DNA from: Zelopaecilomyces penicillatus
Taxonomy: Eukaryota; Ascomycota; Sordariomycetes; Hypocreales; Pseudodiploosporaceae
Length of the DNA: 64,000 nt
Assembly: GCA_005765155.1 (NCBI GenBank)
Contig: VCCP01000003.1
Location: 3,410,001-3,474,000 of the forward strand
Direction of reading: 5' to 3'
Under the pieces are notes generated by a model. The model made no database searches and was not told where the DNA came from. It was given only the letters and a program-made list of their open reading frames with translations. Positions 59,012 to 64,000 of the stretch are shown in pieces. Positions within the stretch are counted from its first letter, which is position 1, and the number at the start of each line of letters is the position of its first letter. The position numbers were made by a program, and so were the translations under genes.

Positions 59012-60412
59012 TTAGTCACTCTTAGCCGCAATGGCCTTTCCATTGGGCTTCAGAGCCTCGAAGCCCTCAACATAGGGGTGCTTGATGGTCAGGCACCAAA
59101 TGTCGAGATAATCGCAGATGGTGACAATGACGTCAACAACGAAGCTGCCGTACACGCCCAATGCAGTGCCGAGCATGAGGAACACGAAAGCGGTTTGGTA
59201 CACATCATCGCCAAGGGCGCTGGGCCAGCCGTAACCATATCGTTGTTGCACAAATGGGCCGAGAGAGTCGATGACGCCAATCGCTAGCGGGAGACCAAGG
59301 ACATTCCAGTATGGGAAGGGCAGCTTGACAAGATGGGCGGTGATCATTTGTCCCACACTGTAGGCATTGACGAGGCCAGCGAAGAGCACAAACGGAACCA
59401 GATGGTTGTAAAGAATATCTGGGTTTAGGTAAAGGTAAGGCACGATCAAGGCCCAGATACCAAAGAATGGAGTAAGACCCAGCAGAGCACCCCGAGAGCG
59501 GTCGCCACGAGCGCGACGAGCTCGAATGACGTTGAGCGAAGACTCCACGGTGTTGAGAACCAGGACTATAGTGCCTTGGACCAAGTACCACTCAGTGAAA
59601 GATAGTTCGTATGCGACTTTAGGGATGCCGAGGGTTTCGGGAACTCCCATGGCGCGAAGCGCGCTCTGCTGCCAGAAGTGAGCGCCACCCATGAAGCCGG
59701 TCATGGCGTAGACCCCGGCCATAATAAGGACGCCTTCGACAGGGCCGTTGACAATGCCGAGTGTAAGGGTTTTGGTGTGATATTCGTCCCAAGTCTGGAC
59801 ATAGAAAGTGAGGAGTGCTAGTCGAAGAAGAGTTGTCAGCAACGGCGCAAGATTACCGGTCGTGGAAACATCGTCAAAAGCGGCTCACCTGCAAAAAGAA
59901 TCATGACAGTCTTCCAACCTTGGCCCAGATTCTGGGATGCTGCGAAAATAAGAACCTCGAGACTGGTATTCAGAGCATCGACGCCATGGTCAAAAAGCTC
60001 GCCGAGAGGACCCGACTGCCTTGTTCGACGACTTGAATGGTATGTTAGCTTGCCTTTCAGTACCCAGCGCACCATGCGCCGATGAGTTCAGTGGCTTGAC
60101 TTACGCCTGTGATCCATCAACAGCATCAAATGTCTGATATAAGAGCAGGCCGATAGCCCAGCTGTAGTAGACCCAGCTCGGACAGTCCTGGTCCAGGGAA
60201 GGGTTGTACCACAGCATGGTCAGAAAGTTGGCAATGACGAACATGAAGCCAGTGAGTGTGATGAGATTCGGAGCCATGCTCATTGGGAAGCACTTGATGA
60301 CGACATTTGTATAAAAGGGCTTGAGGATGTACTTGGACACAAGCGACCTATCGACGGAAGAGTACTTGTACTCCCTGAGGGCAGGGAGATCATGTTGCCG
60401 TACGTAAACCAT
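59012..60412 (-). CDS. ept1: Choline/ethanolamine phosphotransferase (Cpt1/Ept1)
   Basis: Three exons in coding order: 60412..60105, 60031..59889, 59817..59012, giving 418 aa. The CDP-alcohol phosphotransferase signature DG(x)2AR(x)8G(x)3D(x)3D is complete: Asp99, Gly100, Ala103, Arg104, Gly113, Asp117 and Asp121. The first intron (73 nt, GCTAACAT branch) interrupts codon Ala103 inside this signature. About eight to ten hydrophobic segments span the protein. The enzyme joins CDP-choline or CDP-ethanolamine to diacylglycerol in ER/Golgi membranes, the last step of the Kennedy pathway. Filamentous fungi usually have one dual enzyme, so Cpt1 versus Ept1 cannot be decided here. The second intron is 71 nt. 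Confidence 0.92.
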
Positions 60413-62847
60413 ACTGCGCGGCGGGTTGTCGACGGTCTTCGTCGCTCAGCTGTGCAACTCGTCGTGATTTTGTATTTTCGGGCTTGCCTCCAGCCGCTCG
60501 AGTTAATGTGGCGCGTTCGATCGGCTGCGCGAGAGTGCTTGCCGCCTTGGCGAATTTGACGTTGAAGCGTGCAAAAAAAAAAAAAAAAAGAAGGACGTAA
60601 ATAAAGAAGGGAGGCTCCTATGATGCCTTGAGGGGAGCGTCGAGCGCAGACAAAACAACACAACAGAGTTGGTATTCAGATGTCAACGCCGAGTTGCAGC
60701 CGCGGGAGGGGAGGGGGGGGGTTTGATGTCCCTCAAAAGAGGAGAAGGAGGAGATGGTGCAGAGGAAGAGAAATAAGAACAAGAGAGTGACTGGCACGCA
60801 GGGCCGAGGTGGGAGGGTGGACACTGGAGGTGCAGGATGGAGCAGAACGGAGGGCGCCAGCAATGAGCCAGGAGAAAATGTTGGTTAATTAAACCCCGAC
60901 CCAAGTCGCGTGTGTTTTTTTTGGTTTGCTGGCCTCTCGCTTCTCTCTTTTTTCCTTGTCCACTGGGCCAATTTGGGGGCGTGACACAGCGGGAAGGACG
61001 TCATCCGATCCCCCCTTTTTAGTGCTTCCAGCGCCCATCAGTGGTCAGTTAGTGGTCGTTTTGTACATAATTAGTAGTGATCTGTTGGGGTAGAGAGCCA
61101 TACGGGGGGGGAAGTGCTGGGGCAGCGCGGCTGTCTAGGGGACCCAAGCTAGTCCTCTTGCGGTAGCAATGCAGGCCCCTGCTCACGTGTTTTTGTCGTA
61201 AGCTTTCCCCAGTTCGTGGGCTGTGTCGCGAACCCTGCCCACTTAACCCACTTACGTGCACATCAAGGGAGGCAAAAAGGGGGTTTAGATTTCTTCTCTC
61301 TGCTTCTCTGTCGCTTCAGCGGCGTTTCCAGCATGCATGATTCAATCAAAATTCCCGCTTCAAATACCGTCCGTACGCTTCATGCACGGCACAGGCCGTT
61401 CGGTATTACCCGTACTGTGTGTATCAGCCCAGCCAGCCCAGCCCAACGCTCTGGCCACTTCTTGATGCGAAACATGGGGGAGGGGGGAAGCCATCGACAA
61501 TGCTCAATGCGGACTTGGTTATAATTACTCCTAATAATTGAACACATATTTCATATTGCGACTTTTTAGCTGTTTTTCTTTCGTCCCGGCTGCTGTCATT
61601 GACGCAGCGCCACCATCATCGGATCGCAGCGCCGTGCAGGGTCGACCCGGCCTGGTGCCCAACCGCCATGGAAGCCGGTTTCTGCACAGCAGTCAGATGA
61701 GGGGATGGAGCCTAATAGGTTGAGGCATCCACACTAAGGCGTCTCTGTTCTGCATCGTTGCGCGGCTCTTTTGCTTTTGCACATGTCTGCACTGCAGCAT
61801 CATGGCCGGTAATACAGCAGCAGCTGCATACATACGAACGTGAACGAATCACGCCTTGGCCCGGCGTTTCTTCCACAGTTTCCATTTCTTCCGTGTTTTG
61901 CAAGCCAACCAGCTAGCCAGTAAAATGTCTTGTAAGGACTAATACGACCTTGGGTCCAATCAGAAGCGACTTCGTTTGACGATGCTGTCAGAAAGCTGTC
62001 TGCCCCCACGACTAGGTTGATGGTCAGATCAAGCTATTATTAATTCTTTACTACACGTAAAGAATACAAACAGAGATAGACAACAGCTCAAATTTTCAGC
62101 TCGGGTATAAAAATAAAACAGCAACCAAATAGCCTTTCCTTTGAGCGACAGGGACAAGGCGCAGCAAACAGAGTAATGACGGGTCAGTGTAGTAGAGATC
62201 CGATGGCCGTGATTGGCCCAGTTTGGCGGGACTCCATCCATATCTTGCTTGTGATAGGGCTGAGCCAGCTTTACCCAGCCTGATCATCATATACCTCTCC
62301 GATACTTCCGCGCTACAACAGCTTTACAAACATTGGCTAATACAAGATAACCCCAGTCACAGACTCACAACCACCCCGGCAGCCTGATGGTTGATTTTGC
62401 CAACTGTTCATCTCTCCGACTTCTCCAAATCCCCCAGCCCATCATGCAATATATAGCCTGTCATGACAACAGAGACGTAGCCCAGGCATAGGGTTTTTTC
62501 CTTCGTCTTCTTCTCCATCATCGTCTTGGGCCACGTGTGTGATCATCTATCTTACAGCCAAGGATGTCTTGGAAAGCGGTCCAGCAGTTGCTCATTCGGT
62601 GTGCGGATGGTGGGTCGTCAAAGGTCGAGCTGACTGCAGCAGGTTCACAGCCTTGTGCGTGTTATAGCCAGAGTCAGAAATAGGATGCCGCAGGATGATG
62701 GGGGTAGTCATCTTTCTCAAGAGTATAAGTTGTGTCGATTCGCTCGCTTGTTGCTTGGTGTTTCATCGAGGGCACTTTTATATATCATCTGAAAATATAT
62801 ATTTACCCTTTTTCCAACCATCATTTACTAGTTTCTCACAGCGTCTA
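60413..62847. promoter_or_regulatory. Divergent spacer of ept1 and the membrane protein gene
   Basis: 2.4 kb between outward-pointing starts. It holds a 17-nt A run (60573-60589), a G-rich patch near 60710, and two CACGTG cores at 61184 and 62532. No supported gene. Confidence 0.45.
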
Positions 62848-64000
62848 AATGTTGCTGTCTCTTCGAGATGCCGCGTACGGCATCATCGGCTCAGCTGCGT
62901 ACCAGGCTTTACGAGCCCTGGCCCACTCCATCTTTCGGTCGTATATGCCTGCGTTCTACAACACGCTGAGGAAATCAGAAGCATTCCAACTCCGAGCTTA
63001 CCTTGTGTTTCCCATCGGCTTCCTCATAACCATCTTGACGACCCCTTTCTGCCTCGCTGCGCTGTCATCATCATCATCAACATCAACATCAACATCAGGC
63101 ACAAGCCCTTCAACGCCTTACTTCGTCCGCAACCTATCTACATCAGAAAAGATCTGTCTCGGCTCACGCAGTGTGCTATGGATTTCAGAGATCCCCCTTC
63201 TTCGCCATTCATCACAGTACATGATACACCATATACTCTCGCTCAGCTCTCTCGGAACAGTTCTCCTTACCAATTTGACCCTCCGTCCGCTGTACCTCAT
63301 CTATGCAGGCCTCATCACCGAGATCTTCTCCGACAGCATCGCCATTTTGCGGTTTCACGGATTTAACCAGCTCAACTCAGAAATATACGCAGCCCTCACC
63401 TTAGTTAATGCCATGTCACTCATGCTCCTACGAATGTTGCCGGCTATCCTGTTTACCTACGCAGAGCTACGGTCAACAGAGGGCTTGTCTTCGAACGCTT
63501 ACATGGCTTCCGTATTGTTCTACGCTGGGTGGCTGCTCTGGATTTCTTACAAGCAGCTGTCAGGATTAGGCCACGTCGAGCTCGTTTGGACAAGGCCGGT
63601 ATATGTCCGCATTGGCAGCAATGTTTCAATCACCATCTTCAGTCTGCTTCTTGGGACAGCCATGGTGGCGAGCCAGATAGCCAGTGTTTTGTTTTACACT
63701 TTGGCACATGACGGGCCAGTCTCTGATAATGAAGTCCGAGGCCTAGCAATTACTGGTGTTGGGACCGTTGTCTCTGGACTTCTAGGGGCAAAGCTGATGA
63801 ATCACTGGATGCTGATGGCCTCAAAATCAAAAGAACAACGACACATCGCTTTACCTGGCAGATGCGGAGTACACCACGCCCTTCGTTGTTCCCACTCAAA
63901 CCCCATGATCACCAAGGATGCCAAGGACACCACACGCCCCTCTACAGTCGCCATGCCACTTCCCCAAAACTGCTCCTTGAAAGGCATATCCATACAAGGC
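62848..64000 (+). CDS. Multi-pass membrane protein, TLC-like; 3' end outside the window
   Basis: An ATG directly after an in-frame TAA (62845-62847) opens a frame with no stop through the window end: 384 codons, partial at the 3' side. Hydrophobic segments occur near residues 50-72, 130-165, 185-215, 225-245 and 265-290, plus one later. A Ser/Thr run (about 73-83) sits in a loop. The segment QYMIHHILSLSSLGTVLL (HH at 127-128) followed by LIYAGLITEIFSDSIAILRF resembles the core of TLC (TRAM/LAG1/CLN8) domains, which carry HH then a helix with a conserved acid. The ceramide-synthase LAG motif itself is not seen, so a related TLC protein of unknown substrate is more likely. The call is inference; the reading frame is well supported. 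The last ~50 codons look less membrane-like and could hide an intron. Confidence 0.7.

Overview
This window is nuclear DNA from a filamentous ascomycete, most likely a sordariomycete and plausibly Hypocreales (lineage inferred from protein flavour, not proven). The genes are interrupted by short introns (about 60-220 nt) with GT..AG ends and, in several, TACTAAC-like branch points. The proteins are typical of Pezizomycotina: a Hal4/Sat4 kinase, an AA9 lytic polysaccharide monooxygenase, Psy2, Erg1 and an AP-1-like bZIP factor. Spacers are long and rich in C/T leaders and microsatellites. No rRNA, tRNA, CRISPR array or intact transposon could be recognised by eye.

Layout. 0-7.3 kb: Hal4/Sat4-type kinase, mitochondrial Hsp10, and an AA9 enzyme with an unusual C-terminal CBM18-like module, all on +. 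7.3-12 kb: an unresolved coiled-coil ORF and a Sec4/Rab8-type GTPase (+). 12-17 kb: a mitochondrial-type protein of unknown function with two RRM-like stretches (-), divergent from an Afg2/Drg1-like double AAA ATPase (+) whose first ATPase domain looks degenerate. 17.8-20.7 kb: six-exon Psy2/SMEK subunit of PP4 (-) with a probable GC-AG intron. 20.7-30 kb: 9.3 kb without a convincing gene, ending in a long pyrimidine-rich leader before a conserved-looking unknown protein (30.0-31.5 kb, +). 33-39.3 kb: Alg5 (+), Erg1 squalene epoxidase (-) and cytosolic AspRS (+), the last two sharing a promoter region. 39.7-42.1 kb: six-exon secreted GH2 enzyme (-). 42.1-56.25 kb: 14 kb gene-poor stretch with an AT-rich patch, a 31-nt poly-C run and repeated AGGTACCT palindromes. 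56.25-64 kb: bZIP factor (+), choline/ethanolamine phosphotransferase (-), and a multi-pass membrane protein with a TLC-like HH segment, open to the window end (+).

The genes are mostly unlinked housekeeping functions: protein folding, secretion, N-glycan precursor and sterol/phospholipid synthesis, translation and ribosome maturation. Two secreted carbohydrate-active enzymes and two regulators lie among them. Nothing resembles a biosynthetic cluster. The most unusual signals are the degenerate D1 of the Afg2-like ATPase, the CBM18-like tail lacking its aromatic residues, and seven dispersed AGGTACCT octamers in the spacers.
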